Part shown: positions 13,817-22,700 of the stretch, in pieces
Layout: every line of letters starts with the position of its first letter
Numbering within the stretch: the first letter of the stretch is position 1
NCBI RefSeq assembly: GCF_000336815.1
Contig: NZ_AOLG01000056.1
Span: forward strand, 181,586 to 220,916
Direction of reading: 5' to 3'
Source: Haloferax prahovense DSM 18310
GTDB taxonomy: Archaea; Halobacteriota; Halobacteria; Halobacteriales; Haloferacaceae
DNA: 39,331 bases
Translations under genes and position numbers: made by a program
Notes under the pieces: generated by a model
Told to the model about the DNA's origin: nothing
Seen by the model: only the letters and a program-made list of their open reading frames with translations
Databases searched by the model: none

Positions 13817-14755
13817 TCAGTCGATGACGCGGGCGATACCGTCGTCGAGTTCCTCGTACAGTTCCTCGGCGCGGCGCTCGTCGGCGGCCGACAGCGACCG
13901 AATCGGCTCGCGGACGTTCCCGCCGTGCAGGCCGGCCAGTTCGAGGCCTTTCTTCACCGCGGAGACGCTGATCGCGCCGGGGAGGTCGTTGTCCTCGCCC
14001 GTCTCGCCGCGGAAGTCCTGGAACGGAAGCGTCAGGTCGCGAATCTCGCGGGCGTGCTCCCAGTTCTCCTCGGTGAGTGCCTCGAACAGCGCGAGGCCGA
14101 TTTCCGGCCGGAAGTTACTGACGCCCGCGGAGAATCCCTCGATACCCTCGTTCCAGAACGAGACGGCGTACGGTTCCGCGAGGCCGTCCACCCAGACCAC
14201 GTCGTCGTCCGCGGCGGCGACGGCGGAGCCGAGTTTGACCGGGTCCTCGATGGCGTACTTGACGCCGACGACGCCCTCGATGCGCGAGAGGTCGCGGAGG
14301 AAAGAGACCGAGGGGTCGAAGCCGCGGACGTAGGGAACGAGCGGCGTGTCGGTCGCGGCGTCGAGCTTCTCGTAGTAGCGGAGCAGTCCGCGCTCGTGGA
14401 CGTAGGTGTGGTCCGGCGGCATGACCATCATCGCGTCCACGCCGATGCGGTCGTAGGCTTCCATCAGGTCGGTCGCGGCCTTCGTCGACCCGCCGACGCC
14501 GGCGAGGACGCAGGCGCTGTCGGGGAGCGCTTCGACGCTCGTCTCCGTCACGTCGACGCGCTCCTGTTGGGACAGCGAGTGGTATTCGCTGATGTTCGCG
14601 GCCGCGAGGAACGACGAGATACCGTCGCCGGAAAGCGACTTCGCGTTAGCTTCGAGTTTGTCGTGTTCGATCTCCAGGTCGTCGTCGAACGGCGTGAGCA
14701 AGCCGACGGCGACGCCACGGAGACGACTACGTACACGGTCGTCTGCGAGTGGCAT
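13817..14755 (-). CDS. DapA/NanA-superfamily lyase or dehydratase, candidate 5-keto-4-deoxyglucarate dehydratase
   Basis: A 312-residue TIM-barrel protein of the dihydrodipicolinate synthase/N-acetylneuraminate lyase superfamily. The Schiff-base lysine is K166 in VVGVKYAIED, the catalytic Tyr aligns with Y142 in PLVPYVRGF, and the N-terminal GVAVGLLTPFDDDLEIE is typical. Superfamily members cleave or dehydrate 2-keto sugar acids. Divergent pairing with the uronate dehydrogenase-like gene points to 5-keto-4-deoxyglucarate dehydratase or decarboxylase, which yields 2-oxoglutarate semialdehyde. A 2-keto-3-deoxy-acid aldolase is the main alternative, including cleavage of 2-keto-3-deoxyrhamnonate, for which no other aldolase is seen here. 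ATG 14755 was chosen because a TATA box lies 28 bp upstream. Confidence 0.87.
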   Translation of the reverse strand: MPLADDRVRSRLRGVAVGLLTPFDDDLEIEHDKLEANAKSLSGDGISSFLAAANISEYHSLSQQERVDVTETSVEALPDSACVLAGVGGSTKAATDLMEAYDRIGVDAMMVMPPDHTYVHERGLLRYYEKLDAATDTPLVPYVRGFDPSVSFLRDLSRIEGVVGVKYAIEDPVKLGSAVAAADDDVVWVDGLAEPYAVSFWNEGIEGFSAGVSNFRPEIGLALFEALTEENWEHAREIRDLTLPFQDFRGETGEDNDLPGAISVSAVKKGLELAGLHGGNVREPIRSLSAADERRAEELYEELDDGIARVID

Positions 14756-14980
14756 GGTACAGTCAATCTGAGTCAACCGTGATAAAGGCATCGTCAACCC
14801 CTGAATCCGGTGTTCGCGCGCGAGAGCGCCCGCGAGTGGTCCATCCGCGAGTCAACAGTCAGGCGTTGTGAACTATCGAAACGGTCGGGGGTCGATTCCC
14901 GGTGGGCGAGAGACGCCGGCTCGAAGTCGGATTTCGCGGTCACCCATCAATTTATTACGATTTGGTCAGAGTGGATTCGT
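14756..14980. promoter_or_regulatory. Divergent promoter region, DapA-family / uronate dehydrogenase-like genes
   Basis: The plus-strand TATA box TTTATTA (14951-14957) is 27 bp from ATG 14981. The minus-strand TATA box CTTTATCAC (14780-14787) is 28 bp from ATG 14755. Both transcripts would be leaderless. The 225-bp gap has room for an upstream operator, but no strong palindrome beyond TCGCGCGCGA was seen. Confidence 0.6.
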
Positions 14981-15820
14981 ATGGACGTCTTGATGACCGG
15001 CGTCTATGGCCGGTGCGGCACCGCAGTCATAGACCACCTGCACGACGACGACGACTACGACTTCACGTACTTCAACCGCTCCGACCGTCCCGACGACCAC
15101 CCCTACGGTGGCTACGACACCGTCGTCGGCGACGTGTCCGACTACGACGCCCTCAACGACGCCGCGGAGGGACAGGACGCCATGATCCACATGGCGGCGT
15201 ACCCCTACACCGACGGCACGTGGGAAGACATCTTCGAGCCCAACATCATCGGGATGTACAACGCGCTCGAAGTCGCCCGCGAGAACGAAATCGAGTCGTT
15301 CGTCTTCCTCTCGACCAACCACGTCATGGGCGGCTACGAGGACGAGTTCTCCCCCGAGATTTACGAGCCGGGTCACGGCCTCGTCGTCGGCCACGACGAC
15401 CCCGTCCGCCCCGACTCGTTCTACGGCGCGTCGAAGGCCTACGGCGAGGACATGGGCCGATACTACGTCGAGAACTACGAATACCCCAAGCAGTTCTACG
15501 CCCTCCGGGTGTGCAGCGTCCGGATGCCGGAGTACGACCACCCCTACGGCGACGCCGAGCAGGCCGTCGAGAACGGCGAGTTCGAGCGCGGGAGCGCCGA
15601 GTACGAAGAGACCGTCGGGCGCATGAAGGCGATGTGGCAATCCCGCCGCGACTTCGCCCACGAAATCGACTGCTGTCTGCAGGACGACAACGTCGAGTTC
15701 GGCATCTTCAGCGGCGTGAGCGACAACCAGCGCCGGTGGTACGACCTCGAACACGCCCGCTCGCAGATCGGGTACCACCCGCAGGACGACGGCGAGGAGT
15801 GGGATAGCCCGCCGGAGTAG
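14981..15820 (+). CDS. NAD(P)-dependent short-chain dehydrogenase, uronate dehydrogenase-like
   Basis: A 279-residue extended-SDR protein. The nucleotide-binding motif is TGVYGRCG (residues 6-13), the catalytic set is S111 in STNHVMGGY, Y148 and K152 in YGASKAYGE, and the core ends in a short C-terminal domain. The SxNHVxG segment with YGxSKxxGE is characteristic of uronate dehydrogenase (Udh, about 265 residues in Agrobacterium). Udh oxidises galacturonate or glucuronate to the aldarolactone. It is divergent from the DapA-family gene with leaderless promoters on both sides. Together with the lactonase candidates, the second enolase-superfamily enzyme and the aldehyde dehydrogenase it outlines an oxidative hexuronate route. 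Sugar 4-epimerases share the fold, but their motifs fit less well. Confidence 0.85.
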   Translation: MDVLMTGVYGRCGTAVIDHLHDDDDYDFTYFNRSDRPDDHPYGGYDTVVGDVSDYDALNDAAEGQDAMIHMAAYPYTDGTWEDIFEPNIIGMYNALEVARENEIESFVFLSTNHVMGGYEDEFSPEIYEPGHGLVVGHDDPVRPDSFYGASKAYGEDMGRYYVENYEYPKQFYALRVCSVRMPEYDHPYGDAEQAVENGEFERGSAEYEETVGRMKAMWQSRRDFAHEIDCCLQDDNVEFGIFSGVSDNQRRWYDLEHARSQIGYHPQDDGEEWDSPPE

Positions 15821-15955
15821 TCCCGAACGTCCGAGCCACGCCCCGCTGTCTGTCCCGTCTGTCCCATTTTCGATTCTTCTGCCGACGCGTCGACGCTGAC
15901 GCAAGCGAATCTGATTCTGCAATTAACTTTATGTGTATTTGTTAAAAACAGAGTC

Positions 15956-17614
15956 ATGGGTATGAAAGACACACCCACAGCCAGCGATTCGAACCGAGCC
16001 TCGCTCACCAGACGAACCGCACTCGCGCTCCTCGGGGGCACGGGTGTCGCGGCGCTGTCCGGCACCGCGGCCGCCCAGTCCGACGACGAACGCGAGGGCG
16101 ACGAGAGTCACGGGAACGGTCGCGGAAACGACGGAAAGCCGTGGAATCGAGACGTCGACGCGAACGGGAACGGCCTGTATAACCTCGCGTCGCTCGACGT
16201 GGACCACCTCTACACCTCGGCGCGCGACGCCGACGTCATCGTCTGGAAGGACGACGACGGGACGTTCCACGCGGACGGCGCGGACGGCGAAGTCGCGTCG
16301 GGAGACGGCGTCGTACCGGTCGCGCAGGCGGCCGTCGACAGCCTCACCGAGGGGCGGACGTGGAACGAGAAAGTGCTCATCGCCTCGCCCGGCGAGATTA
16401 CTGGCGCGGACGGCAACCTCGAACTCCCGAGTTACACGACCCTCGACGCGCCGGCCACGCTCTCGATTCCGGACGGGGAGTCGGTGCCGCCGGTCGTCAG
16501 GGCCGTCGGCGCGGAACACGTCGAGGTAGAATCCCTCGTCGTCGACGGGCCCGCGGCGATGGGTATCCGACTCACCAGTTGTTCGAACGTCCGACTCGGC
16601 GACATCCGCATCACGGGCGTGACGAGCGACGGCATCCGTATCGACGGGCGGGGCGACGCGCCCCGGTCGACCGACATCCAGATGGGACAGATATACATCG
16701 AAGGGAACGGCCACCACGGCGTCGAGACCTACGGCGTCGACCGCATCCAAATCGAGCAGGTCGTCGGCAACGACCCCGCGAGCTGCGTCGTCCTCCTCAA
16801 TGACACCGTCGACGCGACGGTGAACAGCGTCGTCGGCCTCGAACCCGGCGGGCCCGCGGGCTACGCGACGTTCCGCGTCGCCAACGGCGCGCACGACGTG
16901 ACGGTCGGCGAGGTCGTCAGCCGCGGCGGAAATCGGGGCGTCTTCGGCGTCTCCGAGTGTTACGACATCACCATCGGCCACGTCAACATCGAGGGCGCGG
17001 AGGACCAGGGTATTCTCATCCAGAACTGCCGGGACTTCACCGTGCAGGGCGGCGTCGTCAAGAACACGAACGGCGACGGCGTCCGCATCGACTCGCGGAA
17101 CGACGGCGAACAGCTTCCCGCGGAGGGTATCTCCATCAGCAATCTCCGGGTCTACGACGACCGCGACGAGCCGAAACAGACGTGGGGCATCCTCGAAACC
17201 GGCCCGGCGTGCAACCACAACCGCATCGTCAACAACGACGTTCGGGGCGGCGGGACGACCCGGAACATCGGGATTTTCTCGAACACGACGGTCGTTCGGG
17301 ACAACGTCGGCGGCGGCTTCACCGACGGCGAGGTGACGCTCTCGGCGGGCGAGTCGCCCGCGGCCCGCGTCGAGGGAATCAGCGAGTTCCCCGACGTGAC
17401 CATCCCGGGGAGCGTCGACGAACCGGAGGACTTCGAGGCGTCGGCGCTCTCGGTCCGCGCGAAGCCCGCGACGACGGGGTCGTCGGAGACGTACGCGTGG
17501 GAGAGCTACGTGGAGTGGAACGGTTCGGCCGGGAGTTGGGACCTCGTCTTCGAGTGGCGCACCGACCCCGGCGTCGACGTGACGCTCGACTACGTCGTGG
17601 ACAAGACGCGCTGA
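15956..17614 (+). CDS. Tat-exported right-handed beta-helix protein, candidate polysaccharide lyase/hydrolase
   Basis: A 552-residue protein. The N-terminus is a twin-arginine signal (SLTRRTALALLGG, then a hydrophobic stretch to ALSGTAAAQ, a likely cleavage site) and is followed by an acidic linker. From about residue 180 to 470 short imperfect repeats of NVRLGDIRITGV, GVDRIQIEQVV, NGAHDVTVGEVV and CYDITIGHVNI type predict a parallel beta-helix, as in pectate lyases and polygalacturonases. A C-terminal beta-rich domain of about 70 residues (SETYAWESYVEWNGSAG) may bind carbohydrate. It is the only clearly exported enzyme candidate here and may make the first cut in an extracellular polymer. 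Catalytic residues cannot be named by eye. Start 15956 follows a TATA-like ACTTTATGT (15926-15934); ATG 15962 is nearly equivalent. Confidence 0.82.
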   Translation: MGMKDTPTASDSNRASLTRRTALALLGGTGVAALSGTAAAQSDDEREGDESHGNGRGNDGKPWNRDVDANGNGLYNLASLDVDHLYTSARDADVIVWKDDDGTFHADGADGEVASGDGVVPVAQAAVDSLTEGRTWNEKVLIASPGEITGADGNLELPSYTTLDAPATLSIPDGESVPPVVRAVGAEHVEVESLVVDGPAAMGIRLTSCSNVRLGDIRITGVTSDGIRIDGRGDAPRSTDIQMGQIYIEGNGHHGVETYGVDRIQIEQVVGNDPASCVVLLNDTVDATVNSVVGLEPGGPAGYATFRVANGAHDVTVGEVVSRGGNRGVFGVSECYDITIGHVNIEGAEDQGILIQNCRDFTVQGGVVKNTNGDGVRIDSRNDGEQLPAEGISISNLRVYDDRDEPKQTWGILETGPACNHNRIVNNDVRGGGTTRNIGIFSNTTVVRDNVGGGFTDGEVTLSAGESPAARVEGISEFPDVTIPGSVDEPEDFEASALSVRAKPATTGSSETYAWESYVEWNGSAGSWDLVFEWRTDPGVDVTLDYVVDKTR

Positions 17615-17737
17615 AGCGGCCGTCGCACTCGGCGGCTGACGGCCGACGTAGACGACTGCCGACGGCTGATGACGAACGACTGCGCGGGTCGATGAATCCG
17701 AAAAAACAGGTGACGGGTCAGGCCGCCTCGACGACGC

Positions 17738-18199
17738 TCACTCGGTGTGAAGCGTCACGTAGCCGTCGAAGTTGAGAATCACGAACTGCGCGAGGTCGCC
17801 GAACAGCGCCTTCCCGGTCGGCGAGCGGTTCCGACCGAGGATGAACACGTGGTCTGCGCCCTCCTCTTCTGCGACTTCGATGACCGTCTCGGCGCGCTCT
17901 TTCTCACTAGCGATTCGCGGGACGATTTCGTAGGACACCTCGTCGTCGGCCCCGAAGACCTCTCGGGCGACTTCCTCGGCGTCGTTCATCGCGCCCTTGA
18001 ACGCGTCCTGTTCCGTGTACGACGTGTGCTCGACGTCGCCGATGGTGTCGAGGACCTCCTGGGTCTCCTCGAACTCGTCTTCGGTGAGCGTGACGAGGAG
18101 GACGAGGTCGGCGTCCGCGCCGAGCGCGTGTTCTCTGGCCTCCCGGAGGAGGTCCGCGTGTAAGTCAGTGTTCTCGATGAGTACTAATCCTCTGTCCAT
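17738..18199 (-). CDS. Universal stress protein (UspA) family
   Basis: A 153-residue alpha/beta protein with a UspA-like order: VLIENTDLHADLLREAREHA at the N-terminus, an acidic variable middle, then AEEEGADHVFILGRNRSPTGKALFGDLAQFVILN, equivalent to the nucleotide-binding G-2X-G-9X-G(S/T) loop of the family, though the last glycine-serine is altered to GDL. Such proteins are common in haloarchaea, often beside transporters. It is single, transcribed toward the beta-helix gene, and has a minus-strand TATA-like TTAGATAAG about 25 bp upstream. The link to sugar metabolism is only positional. Confidence 0.85.
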   Translation of the reverse strand: MDRGLVLIENTDLHADLLREAREHALGADADLVLLVTLTEDEFEETQEVLDTIGDVEHTSYTEQDAFKGAMNDAEEVAREVFGADDEVSYEIVPRIASEKERAETVIEVAEEEGADHVFILGRNRSPTGKALFGDLAQFVILNFDGYVTLHTE

Positions 18200-18370
18200 G
18201 CACCTGCATTTCGTCTCGTCTTATCTAAGTCTACCGCAGGAACGGACGGCGCGGGCGGGGGTGGCGGGAGTGCGCGCCACCGGACCGCGCTCCTCTCCCC
18301 CGCGTGCGACGCGCGACTCGTCACCTGGCGGGGCAGTATACTGAAATACACCGCGGTACTCTACGTAGGC

Positions 18371-18592
18371 ATGCCCGAAACGAGTCTCGCCGACGTGCTC
18401 CGCGACTACGAGACCCGGATGAAGTTCGTCCTCGTCATCTCGCTGGCCTCTATCGTCCTGCTACTCATCTCGCTCCCGTCTATCGAACCGGGAACGACGA
18501 CCCACGCGCTCGTCTACCTCCAGCTGACGACGTTCGGCGGGTTGGCGGTCCTGATGCTCGGACTCCTCCTGTGGACGGCCAGAAGCGCGTGA
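18371..18592 (+). CDS. Small membrane protein, two predicted helices
   Basis: 73 residues with a charged N-terminal tail (LADVLRDYETRMK), a helix over FVLVISLASIVLLLISL, a short loop containing PSIEPGTTTH, and a second helix over LQLTTFGGLAVLMLGLLLW. I do not recognise a family. Start and composition fit a real haloarchaeal gene and it has its own short upstream gap. It lies 123 bp upstream of the first ABC operon, which has a separate promoter, so any link is uncertain. Confidence 0.68.
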   Translation: MPETSLADVLRDYETRMKFVLVISLASIVLLLISLPSIEPGTTTHALVYLQLTTFGGLAVLMLGLLLWTARSA

Positions 18593-18627
18593 GGGACGTT
18601 CATCGAACCCTGAAAGTCAGGAATCAC

Positions 18628-18712
18628 AACTATGATAGTTATTTTCTCTGGCACGGCCAGTATGGACAAATCCAGTATCTATATTAACCGGGAGTATCAT
18701 GATAGATGATAC
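18628..18712 (+). promoter_or_regulatory. Promoter of the first ABC operon, with palindromes on both sides of the TATA box
   Basis: In order: AACTAT-G-ATAGTT (18628-18640), CTGGC-ACG-GCCAG (18648-18660), TATA box TATATTAA (18680-18687), and GTATCAT-GATAG-ATGATAC (18694-18712), which ends 3 bp before ATG 18716. The site between TATA and start codon is in a repressing position, the two upstream sites in an activating one. Identity of the bound regulators is unknown. Confidence 0.55.
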
Positions 18713-18715
18713 CGC

Positions 18716-20572
18716 ATGGCTGGAAAGCGTTCAACCAACTGGAGTAGACGAGACCTTATCAAATACGGGGCAGTCGCTGGCACAGCGGGTCTGGCAGGCT
18801 GTTTCGATAGCTCAGGGCAGACGACGACCGAGGAGAGCACCGAAGGCGGCACGGACGGCGGAACGAGCACCGAGGGCGGGGCGACCCTCGCCGACGACAC
18901 GCTCGACTACCCCGCGGGCCGACCCGCGACGGACGTGCAGTTCAACCGCTACAGCCTCGGCAACTACGCGCACACCCTGCAGGACCAACTGTTCGAGGAA
19001 GTCGCGCGCGGCTACGCCGACGGGACGGTCCGACCCGACCTGCTCGAAGACATGACCGTCGACGGGCGGACGCTCACGCTGACGTTCCCCGAGGGGTTCA
19101 AGTGGTGGAACGGCGACGACCTGACGGCCGAGGACTACTACATCGGCCTCGAAATCGACCGCCTGCAGTCGCCCGAGCAGTCGCCCATCGAGAGCAACAC
19201 GCTGGTGGACGACTACACCATCGAGCGGACGTTCAAGACGGCCGTCTCGCCCAACCTCATGAAGGCGAACGTCGCCGAGACGTTCGTCAACACCCCGCGG
19301 TCGATCTACCGCGAATACCTCACGCGCTACGAGGAGGCATCGAGTGACAGCGAACGTGAGAGCGTGACGAGCGACCTCCTCGACATGAGCATCACGACCC
19401 AACAGCTCATCGACGAGGGACTCGGCAACGCGCTGTACCGCGTCACCGGCTTCAACTCCTCGGAGACCATCCTCGAGAAGTTCGAAGACCACCCGTACGC
19501 GAGCCGCACGGACATCCCGAACGTCCGCATCATCCCCGAGACGACCTCCGACGTGGAGTCGCTGTCGGTGAACGACCAACTCGACATGAACCCCGACGTG
19601 CTCATGTCGGAGTCCCAGCAGTCCCGGTACCCGGACAACATCGAGAACGTCTACCGGCTCAACTGGTTCCGCACCCAGAAGTTCACGTTCAACTTCAAGA
19701 ACGAGCACATCGCGAGGCTTCCCGTCCGACGCGCCATCGTCAACGCGGTGGACTTCGAATCGATGGTCGCCGCGATGCGGCAGGCCGGAACCGTCGGCGC
19801 GCCCGCCGAGAACCAGACGGCGCTGCGCTCGACGATTCACGAGGAGTACCTCGGCTCGGACTTCGTCGACCAGCTCATCGACTACCCGGTCGGCAAGGAC
19901 CTCGAAACCGCGACGCAGCTGCTCGAAGACGCCGGCTACACCAAGGAGAACGGGACGTGGGTCGACCCTGACGGCGAGTCCTTCACGTTCACCGTCCTCA
20001 CGCAGAACAACAACACCCAGGTGCAGGCGACGAAGGTCTTCAACGACCAGCTCAACGCGTTCGGCATCCAGACGAAGATTAGCACGGTCAGCTCGACCGA
20101 CTACTACCAGCGCCTCCAAACGTACGAGGCGGACATCTTCTGGATATGGCACGTCGCGAAGGCGCTGTGGCACCCGACGGCGTACTTCTCGAACAACTTC
20201 TACGGCATCGAGGTCGGCGACCCGTCCAGCGGGAACGAGACCGGCCCGACGGGCAAGCCGTTCACGACGACCATCCCGAGCGAGGTCGGCGCGACCGAGA
20301 TTTCGGGCAGCGGCAAGGAGATCCAGCCCGCGAAGCTGATGAACGACCTGCCGAACTCCGAGTCGGCAGAACAGGTCAAAGAGCGGACCCGCGACCTCGT
20401 CCAGTGGTTCAACTACGCGCTTCCGGACTTCGTCTTCGTCGAGGAAGACTCCGGCTACTGGGGCGACACGCAGGACTTCTCCATGCCGACGGGCGACGAC
20501 TACGAACTCAACACCAACCGGCCGGGCGAGTTCTCGTTCAAGAACGGATGGATTAGCTCGAACTCGGAGTAA
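18716..20572 (+). CDS. ABC transporter substrate-binding lipoprotein, family 5 (DppA/OppA type)
   Basis: A 618-residue family 5 solute-binding protein. It has a Tat lipoprotein signal: twin arginines at 11-12 (SRRDLIKYG), a hydrophobic stretch, and lipobox LAGC with C29 as the lipidated residue. A Thr/Ser/Gly/Glu-rich linker follows, which lets the binding domain stand off the membrane. Hallmarks of the family include TLTFPEGFKWWNGDDLTAEDY and the helix LPVRRAIVNAVDFESM. It begins an operon with two permeases and two ATPases. Family 5 proteins bind peptides, but in archaea and Thermotogae many bind oligosaccharides. Next to GH28, GH105 and rhamnose genes the latter is likely here. A 68-bp gap to the permease contains a TATA-like ACTATTAAT just before the next start. 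Confidence 0.93.
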   Translation: MAGKRSTNWSRRDLIKYGAVAGTAGLAGCFDSSGQTTTEESTEGGTDGGTSTEGGATLADDTLDYPAGRPATDVQFNRYSLGNYAHTLQDQLFEEVARGYADGTVRPDLLEDMTVDGRTLTLTFPEGFKWWNGDDLTAEDYYIGLEIDRLQSPEQSPIESNTLVDDYTIERTFKTAVSPNLMKANVAETFVNTPRSIYREYLTRYEEASSDSERESVTSDLLDMSITTQQLIDEGLGNALYRVTGFNSSETILEKFEDHPYASRTDIPNVRIIPETTSDVESLSVNDQLDMNPDVLMSESQQSRYPDNIENVYRLNWFRTQKFTFNFKNEHIARLPVRRAIVNAVDFESMVAAMRQAGTVGAPAENQTALRSTIHEEYLGSDFVDQLIDYPVGKDLETATQLLEDAGYTKENGTWVDPDGESFTFTVLTQNNNTQVQATKVFNDQLNAFGIQTKISTVSSTDYYQRLQTYEADIFWIWHVAKALWHPTAYFSNNFYGIEVGDPSSGNETGPTGKPFTTTIPSEVGATEISGSGKEIQPAKLMNDLPNSESAEQVKERTRDLVQWFNYALPDFVFVEEDSGYWGDTQDFSMPTGDDYELNTNRPGEFSFKNGWISSNSE

Positions 20573-20640
20573 GACGGCACCCCCAACGGGCTTAACCACC
20601 ACAATTAAGCCCTCTCACGCTAGAAGCCAAACTATTAATA

Positions 20641-21645
20641 ATGACACCAAAGTATTTGTTGAAACGTCTCGGGCAAGCGATACTGACGTTTCTCGTCACG
20701 ATGACGGTCTCGTTTCTGCTGTACCAAGCCATGCCGGGTGGTCCGACGGAGGCGATGCGGAGCGTGATTCTCTCGCAGAGCGGCGGGAGCGTCGACATCG
20801 ACCGACTGAACAGGATGATACAGCTCTACACGAACGTGAATCCGGACCAGCCGATGCACGTACAGTACTTCAACTACGCGTCTGACGTGATTCTCCGGCA
20901 GGACCTGGGCACTTCGTTCTTCAAGAACGAGAAGGTCACGACGCTCATCATGCAGCGCATCCCGTGGTCGATGTTCATCAGCGTCTACGCGCTCGCACTG
21001 GGCTACTCGCTGAGTATCTTCCTCGGCGTGATGACGGCCTACCGAGAGAAGTCGCGGTTCGACTCCACGGTGTCATCTCTCATCATCGGACTCAACTCGA
21101 TTCCGTACTACATCGTCGGCGTCGTGCTCATCTACTTCCTCGCCATCCAGAACAACTACTTCCCGACGGGCGGCCGAATCGGCTCGGGAATCGCGGCGGG
21201 GTACAACCCCGAGTTCATGCTTAGCCTCGTGAAGCACGCGGCGCTCCCGGCGATTTCGATGGGCGCGCTCGCGACCTCCGGGGCGCTCGCCATGCGCGGC
21301 AACGCGATTCGCGTCCTCGGCGAGGACTACATCCGCGTGGCGCAGCTCCGCGGGCTCCGCGAGACCCGCATCGCCACGCAGTACCTCGGGCACAACTCCA
21401 TCCTCCCGATGTACACGCAGTTTATGATCGGCATCGCCGGCGTCTTCAGCAGCGCCGTCATCGTCGAGGAGGTCTTCGCGTACCCGGGCATGGGTCTCCT
21501 GATGTTCGAGGCGGTCAAGACGCAAGACTACCCGCTGTTGATGGGCACGCTCCTCGTGTTCACGGCGATTTCGCTGACCGCCATCTTCATCGCCGACCTC
21601 ACGTACACGCTCATCGACCCGCGCATCTCGGTGGGTGAGGAGTAA
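20641..21645 (+). CDS. ABC transporter permease, DppB type
   Basis: A 334-residue integral membrane protein. The N-terminal helix (RLGQAILTFLVTMTVSFLLYQ) is followed by a loop with the family motif PGGPTEAM and later hydrophobic segments. The EAA loop that contacts the ATPase is DYIRVAQLRGLRETRIATQYLGHNSILP. The C-terminal EEVFAYPGMGLLMFEAVKTQDYPLLMGTL is diagnostic of DppB/OppB permeases. It forms the membrane channel with the next gene, which starts 2 bp after its stop. The short AT-rich sequence in front of its ATG could be a secondary promoter or an mRNA processing point that sets different levels for binding protein and permeases. Confidence 0.94.
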   Translation: MTPKYLLKRLGQAILTFLVTMTVSFLLYQAMPGGPTEAMRSVILSQSGGSVDIDRLNRMIQLYTNVNPDQPMHVQYFNYASDVILRQDLGTSFFKNEKVTTLIMQRIPWSMFISVYALALGYSLSIFLGVMTAYREKSRFDSTVSSLIIGLNSIPYYIVGVVLIYFLAIQNNYFPTGGRIGSGIAAGYNPEFMLSLVKHAALPAISMGALATSGALAMRGNAIRVLGEDYIRVAQLRGLRETRIATQYLGHNSILPMYTQFMIGIAGVFSSAVIVEEVFAYPGMGLLMFEAVKTQDYPLLMGTLLVFTAISLTAIFIADLTYTLIDPRISVGEE

Positions 21646-21647
21646 CT

Positions 21648-22673
21648 ATGAGCGAAACACATTCCGACTCGTTCGACCTGAAGGACCTCTACGACGAGGA
21701 CATCGACCCGGACCCCGAATCGCGGGCCGACCGCGCAAAGCGGTTCCTCGAGATGAACGTCGTCGCCCCCGCGCGCATCGCAGTCGCCGACTGGCGCGCG
21801 CTCGTCGGCGGCGCGATTCTCGCGTTCTTCCTCCTCATGGGAAGCGTCGGCGTCTGGCTCGTCGAGCGGCCGACAAGCGGTGACGCTCCTGTTCTCGCCG
21901 CGCCGTTCGAATCGCTCGCGTACCCGCTCGGTACCGACGTGTTCGGCCAGCCGATTCACGCCCAGCTCATCCACGCGACGCCGGGCATGTTCAAGATGAT
22001 CTTCGCGGGCGCGGTCGTGAGCGTCGGCTTCGCCGCCCTCGTGGGCGTCGTCGCCGGCTTCGAACACGGCACGCGCATCGACTCGTTCCTGATGACCGTC
22101 ACCGACGTTGTCATCACGATTCCGGGCCTGCCGCTCATCATCGTCATCACGGCCATCTTCCAGCCCGAGAACCCCTACATCGTCGGGGTGTTCCTCGGCA
22201 TCGACAACTGGCCGGGACTGGCGCGGACCGTCCGCTCGCAGGTGCTGAGCATCCGCGAAGAGTCCTACGTCGAGGCGTCCGAAATCATGGGCATCCCGCT
22301 GTCGTCGATTCTCCGGCGGGACATCCTCTCGCAGCTCATGCCGTACGTGATGATTAACGGGGCGCTCACCTCTCGACGCATCATCTTCGAGTCCGTGGGC
22401 CTGTACTTCCTCGGCATCCTGCCCTTCACCACGTTCAACTGGGGCGTGATGATGAACCTCGCGTACGAGGGCAACGCGCTCACCCGACCGGATATGCTCC
22501 CGTGGATGGTCGCGCCCATGGTCTGTATCTTCCTGCTGTCGTTCGGGCTCGTCCTGCTATCGCAAGGGCTCGACAGCCTGTTCAACGTCCGCCTCCGGGC
22601 ACGCCACGCGAAAACCTCGAAGAAGAAAGGCACCTCGAAGAACAACCAATCGCAGGCGACCGGCGGGGACTGA
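21648..22673 (+). CDS. ABC transporter permease, DppC type
   Basis: 341 residues. A cytoplasmic acidic N-terminus precedes the first helix (ALVGGAILAFFLLMGSVGVWL), then the family segment YPLGTDVFGQPIHAQLIHATP and five more helices. The EAA loop is SYVEASEIMGIPLSSILRRDILSQLMP. The usual DppC GTDxxGRD motif is altered to GTDVFGQP. The tail is unusually basic for this organism (KTSKKKGTSKNN). It pairs with the DppB-type permease directly upstream and the ATPases 27 bp downstream. Confidence 0.93.
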   Translation: MSETHSDSFDLKDLYDEDIDPDPESRADRAKRFLEMNVVAPARIAVADWRALVGGAILAFFLLMGSVGVWLVERPTSGDAPVLAAPFESLAYPLGTDVFGQPIHAQLIHATPGMFKMIFAGAVVSVGFAALVGVVAGFEHGTRIDSFLMTVTDVVITIPGLPLIIVITAIFQPENPYIVGVFLGIDNWPGLARTVRSQVLSIREESYVEASEIMGIPLSSILRRDILSQLMPYVMINGALTSRRIIFESVGLYFLGILPFTTFNWGVMMNLAYEGNALTRPDMLPWMVAPMVCIFLLSFGLVLLSQGLDSLFNVRLRARHAKTSKKKGTSKNNQSQATGGD

Positions 22674-22700
22674 CCCCGTGCCAACACCTATTACCAGACG

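Noticed and set aside
13673-14782. Long plus-strand open frame opposite the DapA-family gene
   Set aside because: Shadow frame; the minus strand encodes a protein with intact catalytic Lys and Tyr.
14827-14908. tRNA-like stretch: CGCCCGC can pair with GTGGGCG, and a T-arm-like GGGGGTCGATTCCC lies before the 3' strand
   Set aside because: The D arm does not form and the T loop is one base short. Length would fit a long-variable-arm tRNA, but it lies in the promoter of the uronate dehydrogenase-like gene. Probably coincidence; at most a decayed fragment.
18812-20602. Very long minus-strand open frame opposite the first binding protein
   Set aside because: Shadow of a codon-biased gene; the plus strand has a Tat lipoprotein signal and family 5 motifs.
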